This document shows positions 27,338-36,400 of a stretch of 64,000 nt of DNA, in pieces (within the stretch, counting starts at the first letter, position 1; the number at the start of each line of letters is the position of its first letter). This DNA is from Caulobacter sp. Root1455 (lineage in GTDB: Bacteria; Pseudomonadota; Alphaproteobacteria; Caulobacterales; Caulobacteraceae): contig NZ_LMFQ01000020.1 in assembly GCF_001426905.1 (NCBI RefSeq), positions 1-64,000 of the forward strand, in the 5' to 3' direction. Under the pieces are notes generated by a model. It made no database searches. It was not told the DNA's origin and worked only from the letters and a program-made list of their open reading frames with translations. The position numbers and the translations under genes are program-made.

Positions 27338-28727
27338 CGCGGAAGCGCGGACTCTTTCGCCGCGCAAAGCTGGTGTGCCGGATACGCGGCGCGAGCAACC
27401 GGACATCAGTCTTGCCGTCCTGGTCCTGACGCTGCTGGCCGGTCATTTCGCCTTCGGGGCGAACCGGACCGACACGGCGTTGGAGTTCACCCTGCTCTAT
27501 GGCGTCGGTTTTCTCGTCGCCAGGCACCTGACCTCTTGGGGCCGGGCTGCCGCCGAGAGGTGGAGGGGTCTCATCACGCCCGCCGTGCTGTTCGGCGCCG
27601 TCCTGGCGGCGGCGATCCTGGCGATGACGCCGTTTGCGATCGGCGGTCGAAATCCGATCTGGGACTTCGTGCCGTCGGCCGCTCCCGCGGCGGTGCTGGA
27701 CAAATCCGCGGTGATCATCGAGCTGATCAAGCTGGGCGGTCTGGCATGCATCTTCTGCCTCGGCGCCCTCATCGGCCAGCAGCCCGAGCGCGGCCGTCGC
27801 TTTCTGCATTTCTTCCTGGTCGCCGCCGCGGCCTACGCCTGTTGGGCGTTCGTCGCCCATCTCGCCGATCCCCGCACGGTGATGGGCGTCGCCAAGATCT
27901 TCCACCGCGACCGCTTGACCGCGTCGTTCTTGAGCGCGAATAGCGCGGCCACGCTCCTGGGATACGTTGGCGTGTTGATGGCGGCCCTCCTGGTCGAGCG
28001 CATCCGGGATTCGGCGAAGCAGGGCTGGCGCCTGGACCGGATCGCCAGCGCCGCGGGACCGACGATTATCGCTCTGGCCGTGATCTTGGTCGGCGTCGTG
28101 CTGACGGCCTCGAGAGCCGGCCTCGCCGCTACCGCCGCCGGGCTGATCATCTTCGCGGTCTGGGAGGTGTTCTCCCAGCCGTGGCGCAGGCCGTCGATGC
28201 GGTTTCTGCTGATCGCGGGCGGATCGCTGATCGTGATCGTCGCGCTGGGCTTTTCCGCCAATCTGCTGGTCAGCAGGTTGTCCGACCTGAGCCACGACGC
28301 GCAGGTTCGCCGCGAGCTCTTCGAAAGCCACTGGACGGCGTTCCGCGCCTCGCCGTGGTCGGGCTACGGCCTGGGTAACTTCTATGCGGTCAATCGACTC
28401 ATCGCGACCTCGGCGAACTACGAGGACCTTTCCTACGTGCGCGCTCTGCACAACGTGTACATCCAATGGCTCGAGGAGGGCGGCCTCACCGCGGCCCTTC
28501 CGATGTTCGCCTGCATCGGCTGGATTCTGTTTTCCACGGCTCTGGGCACCCTTAGGCGCCGGCGGATGACCATGTGGATGCGTGCCCTGGTCGCTGCGAG
28601 CGCCGTCATCCTGGTTCATGGCGCGACCGACTACGCGCTTCAGGTGCCGTCCATCGCCGCGACCTGGGCTTGTCTGCTCGGCCTGGGTTTCGGACTGGCC
28701 AATGCGCCGCGAGGCGAAAATGTCTAA
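27327..28727 (+). CDS. O-antigen ligase family membrane protein (Wzy/WaaL type)
   Basis: A 466-residue protein with 11-12 membrane segments and a periplasmic loop containing SHWTAFRASPWSGYGLGNFY followed by YVRALHNVYIQWLEEGG; the H-N-x-x-x-Q-W pattern is characteristic of the Wzy_C/WaaL fold. It starts inside the end of wzc, so it is cotranslated with it. With the other family member at 13.7 kb one could act as polymerase and the other as ligase to lipid or a second polymer; sequence alone does not say which. Confidence 0.85.
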   Translation: MAADAEARTLSPRKAGVPDTRREQPDISLAVLVLTLLAGHFAFGANRTDTALEFTLLYGVGFLVARHLTSWGRAAAERWRGLITPAVLFGAVLAAAILAMTPFAIGGRNPIWDFVPSAAPAAVLDKSAVIIELIKLGGLACIFCLGALIGQQPERGRRFLHFFLVAAAAYACWAFVAHLADPRTVMGVAKIFHRDRLTASFLSANSAATLLGYVGVLMAALLVERIRDSAKQGWRLDRIASAAGPTIIALAVILVGVVLTASRAGLAATAAGLIIFAVWEVFSQPWRRPSMRFLLIAGGSLIVIVALGFSANLLVSRLSDLSHDAQVRRELFESHWTAFRASPWSGYGLGNFYAVNRLIATSANYEDLSYVRALHNVYIQWLEEGGLTAALPMFACIGWILFSTALGTLRRRRMTMWMRALVAASAVILVHGATDYALQVPSIAATWACLLGLGFGLANAPRGENV

Positions 28728-29343
28728 GGCGCGCCGCATGGGCGGGATTATGCGCGGACTGACCTCGGCCCTGGCCCTCGCCACCGTGGGGGTCGCCGGC
28801 GTCACGCTCTGGGAGCTTCAGTTCGCGGAACGGTTCGGGCGCGAAGCGCCGGACTGGATACCGCTGGGCAGCGTCTATGGCGGCAAGGCGCACGCGGTGG
28901 TCAAGGCGCTCGAGACCGATCCCACCGCCGATCTGGAACCGGCCAAGGCCTTGAGCTGGCGGCAGTTGAAGCTGTCGCCCGCCAACCACTATGCCTGGCT
29001 CAGGCTGGCCTTCATCGAGGTGGCGCAAAAGGGTTCCCTGGGGTCTGACGGCGTTCGCTACCTTCAGCGTTCCTACGACGTCGCGCCTTACGATTCCCTG
29101 GCCTGGCGAATGGGCATGGCCTTCGAAACCTGGCCAAGCCTGCCTAAAGACCTTCAAGACGCGGTGCTTGACGACCTGCGGGTCAATTGGCTGACCGGGC
29201 GTCGGCGACTAAGTTACAGTTCCTTGCCGTCGAAGGTCAGGAATCCCGCTGGACTGGCGGTGCTGCAGGCGAAGATCGTCGACCTCCGCCGCGAGGAAGC
29301 CGAGCGCTATCGGCAACGGCAGCTTCTGAAGCGGGTGAACTAG
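28720..29343 (+). CDS. membrane-anchored protein with helical repeat-like region
   Basis: A 207-residue protein with one N-terminal membrane segment (IMRGLTSALALATVGVAGVT) and a mostly helical periplasmic part (DLEPAKALSWRQLKLSPANH...AWLRLAFIEVAQ) reminiscent of TPR-type repeats. The ATG at 28720 overlaps the preceding stop (ATGTCTAA) and has GAGG at a normal distance. As the last gene of the export operon it probably contributes to the assembly; no specific function is known to me. Confidence 0.7.
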   Translation: MSKARRMGGIMRGLTSALALATVGVAGVTLWELQFAERFGREAPDWIPLGSVYGGKAHAVVKALETDPTADLEPAKALSWRQLKLSPANHYAWLRLAFIEVAQKGSLGSDGVRYLQRSYDVAPYDSLAWRMGMAFETWPSLPKDLQDAVLDDLRVNWLTGRRRLSYSSLPSKVRNPAGLAVLQAKIVDLRREEAERYRQRQLLKRVN

Positions 29344-29426
29344 GCCCTAGACGCTCCGGATCAGCGAAACGCTTTTTTTGCATCTTCCCCGGTATTCATA
29401 GGACGAATTCCCTGGGGGATCTGCGC

Positions 29427-31841
29427 GTGCTGAAGGTTTTGACCTGCCTGACGACGGAACATGACCTGCGTTTGGTCATGGTCGCCGGCCTGATCTGCTT
29501 CGCCGCGTGCTTCACGGCGTTCCGGCTCTATTCCCGCATGCGCGGGGCCAGGGGCGTGGTTCGGGCCGCGTGGCTGCTGCTGACCGGCCTGGTCTCCGGA
29601 TCGGGCGTGTGGGCCACCCACTTCATCGCCATGGTCGCCTACAGCCCCGGCCTCAAGACCGGCTACAGCCCGTCGGGCACCCTGCTGTCGCTGATGATCT
29701 CGGTGCTGTTCATGGCCGGCGGCTTCGCCGTGGCCTCGGCCCAGCGCTCGCGCACCAACGACTTCGCCGGCGGCCTGATCCTCGGCATGGGCGTGGCCGC
29801 CATGCACTACACGGGCATGTCCGCCTTCGTGACCCAGGGCTTCGTGCAGTGGGAGCAGGCGACGATCGCCGCCTCCGTGCTGGCCGGCGTCATCGGCGCG
29901 GCGAGCGCCCTGCAACTGGCCGGACGCGCGCGCAGCCTGCTCAAGCAGCTGGGCGGCGGCGTCGTCCTCACGCTGGGGGTCTGCGCCCTGCATTTCATCG
30001 GCATGGCCGCGATCACCATCGTTCCCGATCCCGCGATCAACGTCCCCGACCAGATGCTGTCGGGCGCGATCCTGACCCTGGCCGTGACCTCGATCACCGG
30101 CATGATCATCCTGGGCGGCCTGGGCGCGGTGGCCATCGAGTCCTCGACCAGCCGCTCGGCCCTCGACCGCATCCGCCGCCTGGCCAACGCCGCCTACGAG
30201 GGCATCGTCGTGGTCCAGGACGGGCTGATCAACGACGCCAACGCCGCGTTCTGCGAACTGGCCGGCGTCGAACTGGACGGCCTGCTGCGCACGCCGCTGT
30301 CCAATCTGCTGACCTTCGACACCGACGCCCCGACCCGCGAGGGCGTGCGGCGCGAAGGCGTTCTGCAACCCGCCGACGGCGGCCGGACGATTCCCGTCGA
30401 GGTGTTCTCGCGCCTGATGGACGACGGCGCGCGGCAGGAGACCTCGGGCCTCACCGTCCTGGCCGTCCGCGACCTGCGCGAGCGCCGCTCGGCCGAGGAG
30501 AAGATCCGCTACCTCGCCGAGCACGACGGCCTGACCGGCCTGCCCAACCGCAACTCGCTGCAGGTCCGCCTGGCCGCGGCCCTGGACCGCGTCGAAGCCT
30601 CGGGCGAGAGCCTGTCCCTGATCTGCATCGACCTGGACCATTTCAAGGAAGCCAACGATCTGCACGGCCACCTGGTGGGCGACGCCCTGCTGGTCGAGAC
30701 CGCGCGCCGATTGCAGGACTGCCTGACCGCGCCGTCCTTCGCCGCGCGTCTCGGCGGCGACGAGTTCATTGTCGTCCAGGTCGCGGCCGGCGACCAGCCG
30801 GCCGCCGCGGCCGAGCTGGCCGGTCGGCTGCTGGAAACCCTGGCGGCGTCGGCGGTGCACGAGGGCCAGGACCTGGCCATGGGCGCCAGCCTGGGCGTGT
30901 CGCTGTACCCCGACGACGGCCGCACGGCCGAGGCCCTGCTGGCCAACGCCGACATGGCGCTCTACCGCGCCAAGGAAAGCGGCCGCGGCGCCTATCGCTT
31001 CTTCAAGCGCGAGATGGACGAGTCGATCCGCGAACGCCGGACCATGGCCCGCGAACTGCGCCAGGCGATCGCCGACGAGGAGCTGATCGTCTACTACCAG
31101 CCGCTGGCCAAGGCGTCCGACGGCGAGGTCTGCGGGTTCGAGGCCCTGGTGCGCTGGAACCATCCGGTGCGCGGCATGATCCCGCCGCTGGAGTTCATCC
31201 CGGTCGCCGAGGAGAATGGCCTGATCGCCCAGTTGGGCGAATGGGTCCTGCGCCGCGCGTGCGCCGACGCGGTCACCTGGGAGCGTCCGCTGCGCATCGC
31301 GGTCAACCTGTCGCCGCTGCAGCTGAACCAGCCCAATCTTCCGACCCTGGTGCACGAGGTGCTGGTCGCCACCGGCCTGTCGCCCAAGCGGCTGGAGCTG
31401 GAGATCACCGAGAGCGCGCTGTTCAAGGACTATCAGCGGGCGCTCGACAACCTGCGCCGGCTGAAGGCCCTGGGCGTGCGGATCGCCATGGACGACTTCG
31501 GCACCGGCTTCTCGTCGCTGTCGACCCTGCAGTCGTTCCCGTTCGACAAGATCAAGATCGACAAGAGCTTCGTCGAGAACATCCACCGCCACGACCGCGC
31601 GACGGTGATCGTCCGCGCCGTGCTGGGCCTGGGCCGCAGCCTCGAGATCCCGTGCGTGGCCGAGGGCGTCGAGACCCAGGAGCAGATCGATTTCCTGCGC
31701 GGCGAGAACTGCGCCGAACTGCAGGGCTATGCGATCGGCCGCCCGTCGCCCGTCGACGCCCTGTCGGCCTGGACCCTGGCCAGCGCGACCTCGGCCTACA
31801 AGCCGGCCGTCAAGAAGCCGCGCCGCCGCAAGGCCGCCTAG
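29427..31841 (+). CDS. MHYT-PAS-GGDEF-EAL cyclic-di-GMP enzyme
   Basis: An 804-residue membrane protein. Residues about 10-200 form the seven-span MHYT sensor (HFIAMVAYS, AAMHYTGMSA, ALHFIGMAAI), followed by a PAS-like domain, then GGDEF with the intact active motif RLGGDEF near 440-446, and EAL with GFEALVRW near 570, LEITES and DDFGTGFSS. Both catalytic motifs look complete, so it could make and degrade cyclic-di-GMP; many such proteins act mainly as phosphodiesterases with GGDEF as a GTP-sensing module. The GTG start has GGGGGA upstream. It follows the capsule operon by 84 bp and may link second-messenger level to surface polysaccharide. Confidence 0.9.
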   Translation: MLKVLTCLTTEHDLRLVMVAGLICFAACFTAFRLYSRMRGARGVVRAAWLLLTGLVSGSGVWATHFIAMVAYSPGLKTGYSPSGTLLSLMISVLFMAGGFAVASAQRSRTNDFAGGLILGMGVAAMHYTGMSAFVTQGFVQWEQATIAASVLAGVIGAASALQLAGRARSLLKQLGGGVVLTLGVCALHFIGMAAITIVPDPAINVPDQMLSGAILTLAVTSITGMIILGGLGAVAIESSTSRSALDRIRRLANAAYEGIVVVQDGLINDANAAFCELAGVELDGLLRTPLSNLLTFDTDAPTREGVRREGVLQPADGGRTIPVEVFSRLMDDGARQETSGLTVLAVRDLRERRSAEEKIRYLAEHDGLTGLPNRNSLQVRLAAALDRVEASGESLSLICIDLDHFKEANDLHGHLVGDALLVETARRLQDCLTAPSFAARLGGDEFIVVQVAAGDQPAAAAELAGRLLETLAASAVHEGQDLAMGASLGVSLYPDDGRTAEALLANADMALYRAKESGRGAYRFFKREMDESIRERRTMARELRQAIADEELIVYYQPLAKASDGEVCGFEALVRWNHPVRGMIPPLEFIPVAEENGLIAQLGEWVLRRACADAVTWERPLRIAVNLSPLQLNQPNLPTLVHEVLVATGLSPKRLELEITESALFKDYQRALDNLRRLKALGVRIAMDDFGTGFSSLSTLQSFPFDKIKIDKSFVENIHRHDRATVIVRAVLGLGRSLEIPCVAEGVETQEQIDFLRGENCAELQGYAIGRPSPVDALSAWTLASATSAYKPAVKKPRRRKAA

Positions 31842-32052
31842 AGGCCCGTCGCCGCGACGGCCGCCCGTCTGGACGCGCATGATCGGGCGTCCGGCCCGGT
31901 TGACGATCGTGCGCCTTGGCCAATCGCCAGGCTCATACGCAACGTCCTTCAGATTGAGGACTTAAGCCTAGCCCCGGCCTTGCGCCTCGCCGATCGGCTC
32001 GCGCAATGTGGCGCCTGCCGTTGTATGGGCGCTCGAGAAAGGAATTCCGCCG

Positions 32053-33198
32053 ATGACCATCTCCCCGTCGATCACCGGCCGCAACGCCCTGGTGTTCCTG
32101 GCGGTGGTCGCCGGCGCCGCCGCCCTGTACTGGATGCGCGGCATCCTCACGCCCCTGGCCATGGCGGTCTTCCTGGCCGTGATGATCGACAGCTTCGCCC
32201 GCGTCCTGGTCCAGCGGCTGCCGAAATTCCCCAGGGGCCTGGCGTTGCCGGCCGCCATCGTCCTGTCCATCGCCCTGTTCGCGGCCTCGGTCTGGGTGGT
32301 GACCGCGAACGGCGCCAGCTTCGTCGGACAGATGCGCGACTATGCCCCCCGCCTGAACGAGGTGATCGCCAAGATCGCCTCGCTGGTCGGGATCAAGGTG
32401 GCGCCGACGATCGGCGAGCTGATCGACCAGCTCGATCCCGCCAAATACGCCGGGGCGGCCGCCCAAAGCCTGCAGAACTTCGCCTCCAACGCCATACTGG
32501 TGTTGATCTATCTCGGCTTCATCATCGCTTCGCGACGGGGGTTCGGCCGCAAGATCGTCGCGCTCTATCCGCATCATGCCGAGCGCGAGGGCGCGGTGCA
32601 GCTGTTCCAGCGCATCCGCAACGGCGTGGAGCAGTACCTGTGGATCCAGACCGTCACCGGTCTGATGATCGCCGCCGCCGCCTGGGTGGTGATGATGCTG
32701 CTGCGCCTGGACAACGCCCTGTTCTGGGCCTTCCTGATCTTCGTCGCCGCCTATATCCCGATCCTGGGCGGGGCGGTCGGCTGCATCCTGCCGCCGCTGT
32801 TCGCCCTGGTGCAGTTCCCCGACAGCTTCTGGCCGGCCCTGATCCTGTTCGGCGCCCTGGAGCTGATCTTCTTCGTGGTCGGCAACGTGGTGTTGCCGCG
32901 CATGCAGAGCGACAGCCTGAACATGGACCCGACCGTCGTCCTGCTGTCCCTGGCTGTCTGGGGCGCCCTGTGGGGCGTCACCGGCATGTTCCTGTCCACG
33001 CCGCTGACCGTGGCGGCGATGCTGGTCCTGGCTCAGTTCGACGGCACGCGCTGGATCGCCATCCTGCTGTCGGAAGACGGCGATCCCAGCGGCGCGGGCC
33101 TGGATCGCAAGGCGCCGGGGGCCTCCGACGAGGCCCCGCCGGACAAAAAGGCCGGATCTTCGCCGCCTTCGCAACAGAAGTCGGTCAAGGGGACTTAA
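32053..33198 (+). CDS. AI-2E family transporter (PerM-like permease)
   Basis: A 381-residue inner-membrane protein with about eight spans and the family core FVAAYIPILGGAVGCILPPL followed by FFVVGNVVLPRMQSDSLNM. AAAGGA precedes the ATG at 32053. The Ser/Pro/Lys-rich C-terminal 45 residues are probably cytoplasmic and disordered. Despite the name, most members are not autoinducer exporters and the cargo here is unknown. A 270 bp gap to gdhZ follows. Confidence 0.85.
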   Translation: MTISPSITGRNALVFLAVVAGAAALYWMRGILTPLAMAVFLAVMIDSFARVLVQRLPKFPRGLALPAAIVLSIALFAASVWVVTANGASFVGQMRDYAPRLNEVIAKIASLVGIKVAPTIGELIDQLDPAKYAGAAAQSLQNFASNAILVLIYLGFIIASRRGFGRKIVALYPHHAEREGAVQLFQRIRNGVEQYLWIQTVTGLMIAAAAWVVMMLLRLDNALFWAFLIFVAAYIPILGGAVGCILPPLFALVQFPDSFWPALILFGALELIFFVVGNVVLPRMQSDSLNMDPTVVLLSLAVWGALWGVTGMFLSTPLTVAAMLVLAQFDGTRWIAILLSEDGDPSGAGLDRKAPGASDEAPPDKKAGSSPPSQQKSVKGT

Positions 33199-33413
33199 AA
33201 TCCCAAATGGCCTTCCTATCTAAATCCTGTCGGCAGCCCCCCATGCCGACCCCCGCGCGACGCAGACCGATTTTCTGGAGCGTCCGATGCGGAATCGCCC
33301 GTCGCCCCCCGGCGGGCCCGCGCCGCCGGTTCCCCCCAACCGGCGGCGCTTCCGTGTCCGGCGTCCGGGACGATTGTCTTGGTAAGATATTCTGCGCTTT
33401 TCCCCGACTACGG

Positions 33414-33441
33414 TTGAAACTGAGCCTGAAAGGGCTAGGTT
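33414..33441 (+). promoter_or_regulatory. gdhZ: candidate housekeeping promoter of gdhZ
   Basis: TTGAAAC (33414-33420), 13 bp spacer, GCTAGGTT (33434-33441): a close match to TTGACGS-N10-14-GCTANAWC. The transcript would start about 20 bases before the ATG, leaving only the GAGGAAAT ribosome site in the leader. Confidence 0.55.
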
Positions 33442-33468
33442 GTCGCCAAAAATTCGCGAGGAAATCCC

Positions 33469-36400
33469 ATGGTCGGTGCAAAACTTGACCCCAAGGCGAC
33501 CGCCGCTCAACCGGACGGTTTGATTTCGGCCTTCGGCGCGGCCCTGGGGCAGGGGGCGCTGAGCGCGCCGCAGGCCCAGTTCGCCGCCCAGGTCCAGGAA
33601 GACTGGTCGGCCGAGGAACTGCCGGGCTTTGCTCCCGGCGACATCGCCCACGCCCTGGTCGACTTCTGGCGCTTCGGCGAAGGCGCTTCCGGCGAGCCGC
33701 TCTCGATCCGTGTCCGGCCGGCCGTCCGCGCCGACGGGACCGACCTGAAGAGCGACCTGCTGGAGATCGTCCAGCCCGACCGTCCGTTCCTGGTCGACAG
33801 CATCATGGGCGCCATCGCCGAGGCGGGCTTCTCGGTCCGCGCCATGTTCCACCCGGTGATCGACACCCCGGCGGGCCGGCGCTCGATGATCCAGGTCTAC
33901 CTGGCCCCCGTGGGCGAAGACCGCGAGACGGCCCTGGTCGACGCCGTCCGCGACGCTCTGGCCGACGTTCAGCTGGCCGTCGACGACTTCCACGCCATGA
34001 AGGCCTTGATCCGCCGCACCATCGAGGAGCTACGCGCCTCGAAGGCCCCGATCCCGGAAGGCGAGCGCGAGGAAGGTCTGGCCTTCCTCGACTGGCTGGA
34101 GGGCGACCGCTTCGTGTTCCTGGGGGCCCGGGTCTACGAATATCCCCGCACGCCGGACGGCGGCTACGCGGCCGAGGAGCCGCTGTACCAGCCCGAGGGC
34201 AGCCTGGGCGTGCTGCGCGACCAGACCCTGACGGTCCTGCGCCGGGGCAGCGAGCCGGCGATCCTGTCGCGCCAGGTCCGCGACCACCTGCTGTTGGGCG
34301 CGCCGCTGGTGGTGGCCAAGTCGAACCTGCGGTCCAAGGTCCATCGCCGCGGCTACATGGACTATGTCGGGGTGCGGCGGTACGGCGCCGACGGCAAGCC
34401 CTCCGGCGAGGTGCGGTTTGTCGGCCTGTTCACCGCCGAGGCCTACGAGACGCCCGCTCACGAGATGCCGGTGATCCGGCGCAAGGTCGAGCACATCCTC
34501 AAGGAGACTGGCAAGGATCCCGACAGCCACAACGGCAAACGGCTGAGGAACATCCTCGAGACCTGGCCGCGTGACGAGCTGTTCCAGGTTTCCGAGGATG
34601 AACTGCGGACGATGGCCATGGGGGTTCTGCACCTCTACGACCGGCCGCGCGTGCGGCTGTTCGCCCGCCGCGACCCTTTCGACCGCTTCATTTCGGTGCT
34701 GATGTTCGTGCCGCGCGAGCGCTATGACAGCGGCGTGCGCGAGCGGGCCGGCAAGATCCTGGCCGACGCCTATCAAGGCCGGGTCAGCGCCTACTATCCC
34801 AGCTTCTCCGACGCCCCCCTGGCCCGTGTGCACTACGTGCTGGGCGTGACGCCCGGCCACCACGGCGATCCGGACCTGACCGCGCTGGAAGCCGCCGTCG
34901 CCGAGACCGCCCGGACCTGGGAAGACCGCTTCGAGGCCGCCGTCCGTGACGGCGGGGCGCCCGGCCGGGTCGCCGAGACCCTGGCCCGCTGGCAGGGCGC
35001 CTTCCCGCCCGGCTATCGCGACCAGTACGACGCCGCCGAGGCCCTGGCCGACCTCGCCGTGGTCGACGACCTGGCCGCCGACGAGCCGGTGCGGGTCCGC
35101 GCCTTCCGCCACGCCGACGACGACAAGCTGACGTTCCGGTTCAAGCTCTATCGCCCCGGCGCCGCCGCGCCCCTGGCCGACGTGCTGCCGATCCTGGAGC
35201 ACATGGGCCTGAAGGCCCTGATCGAGGACGGCTTCAAGCTGACGCCGGCGGCTGGAACCCACGGCAAGGTCTGGGTTCACGAGTTCACCCTGCGCGACGA
35301 GCGCGGCGAGCATCTGTCGTTCGGCGACGTCAAGACCGCCTTCGAGGCCGCCTTCGTCGCCATCTGGACCGGCCGCGCCGAGAGCGACGGCTTCAACCGC
35401 CTGGTGCTCGAACTCGGCGTCGGCTGGCGCGAGGCGGCCCTGGTCCGCGCCCTGGCCCGCTACCGCCAGCAGACGGGCCTGGATCCCAGCCAGGGCGTGC
35501 AGGAACAGGCCTTGTCGGACAATCCCGGCGTCACCCGGCTGATCCTCGACCTGTTCCGCATCAAGTTCGACCCGGCCGTGCACGCCGACCTGTCCGCCCG
35601 CGAGGAGCGGGCCAAGGCCGTCGAGGCCGACATCGTCGAGGCGCTGCAGGCGGTCGAGAGCCTGGACGCCGACCGCGTCCTGCGCCGCATCGCCGCCCTG
35701 ATCGGCGCCATCCAGCGGACCAACTTCTTCCAGGTCGGGCCCGACGGCGAGCCCAAGCCCTATATCAGCTACAAGATCGCCTCGCGCGAGCTGGAGGACC
35801 TGCCGGCCCCCAAGCCCTATCGCGAGATCTATGTCTCGGCCCCGCACATCGAGGGGGTTCACCTGCGCTTTGGCCCGGTCGCCCGTGGCGGCCTGCGCTG
35901 GAGCGACCGCCGCGACGACTTCCGCACCGAGGTGCTGGGCTTGGTGAAGGCCCAGCAGGTCAAGAACGCGGTCATCGTGCCCGTCGGCTCCAAGGGCGGC
36001 TTCTACCCGAAGAACCTGCCGCGCGGCGGCGACCGCGACGCCATCCAGGCCGAGGCGATCCGCGCCTACAAGACCTTCCTGTCGGGCCTGCTGGACATCA
36101 CCGACAACATCGACGCCGACAACAAGATCGTGCCGCCGGCCGGTCTGGTCATACATGATGGCGAGGATCCTTATCTGGTCGTCGCCGCCGACAAGGGCAC
36201 GGCCACCTTCTCCGACATCGCCAACGGCGTGGCCGAGGACTACGGCTTCTGGCTGGGCGACGCCTTCGCGTCCGGCGGTTCGGTCGGCTACGACCACAAG
36301 GTCATGGGCATCACCGCCCGCGGGGCGTGGGAAGCGGTCAAGCGCCACTTCCGCGAACTGGGCAAGGATATCCAGACCGAGCCCTTCACCGTGGTCGGCG

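Noticed and set aside
29361..31880. 839-codon minus-strand frame opposite the GGDEF-EAL gene
   Set aside because: Same reason; the plus strand has complete MHYT, GGDEF and EAL motifs.
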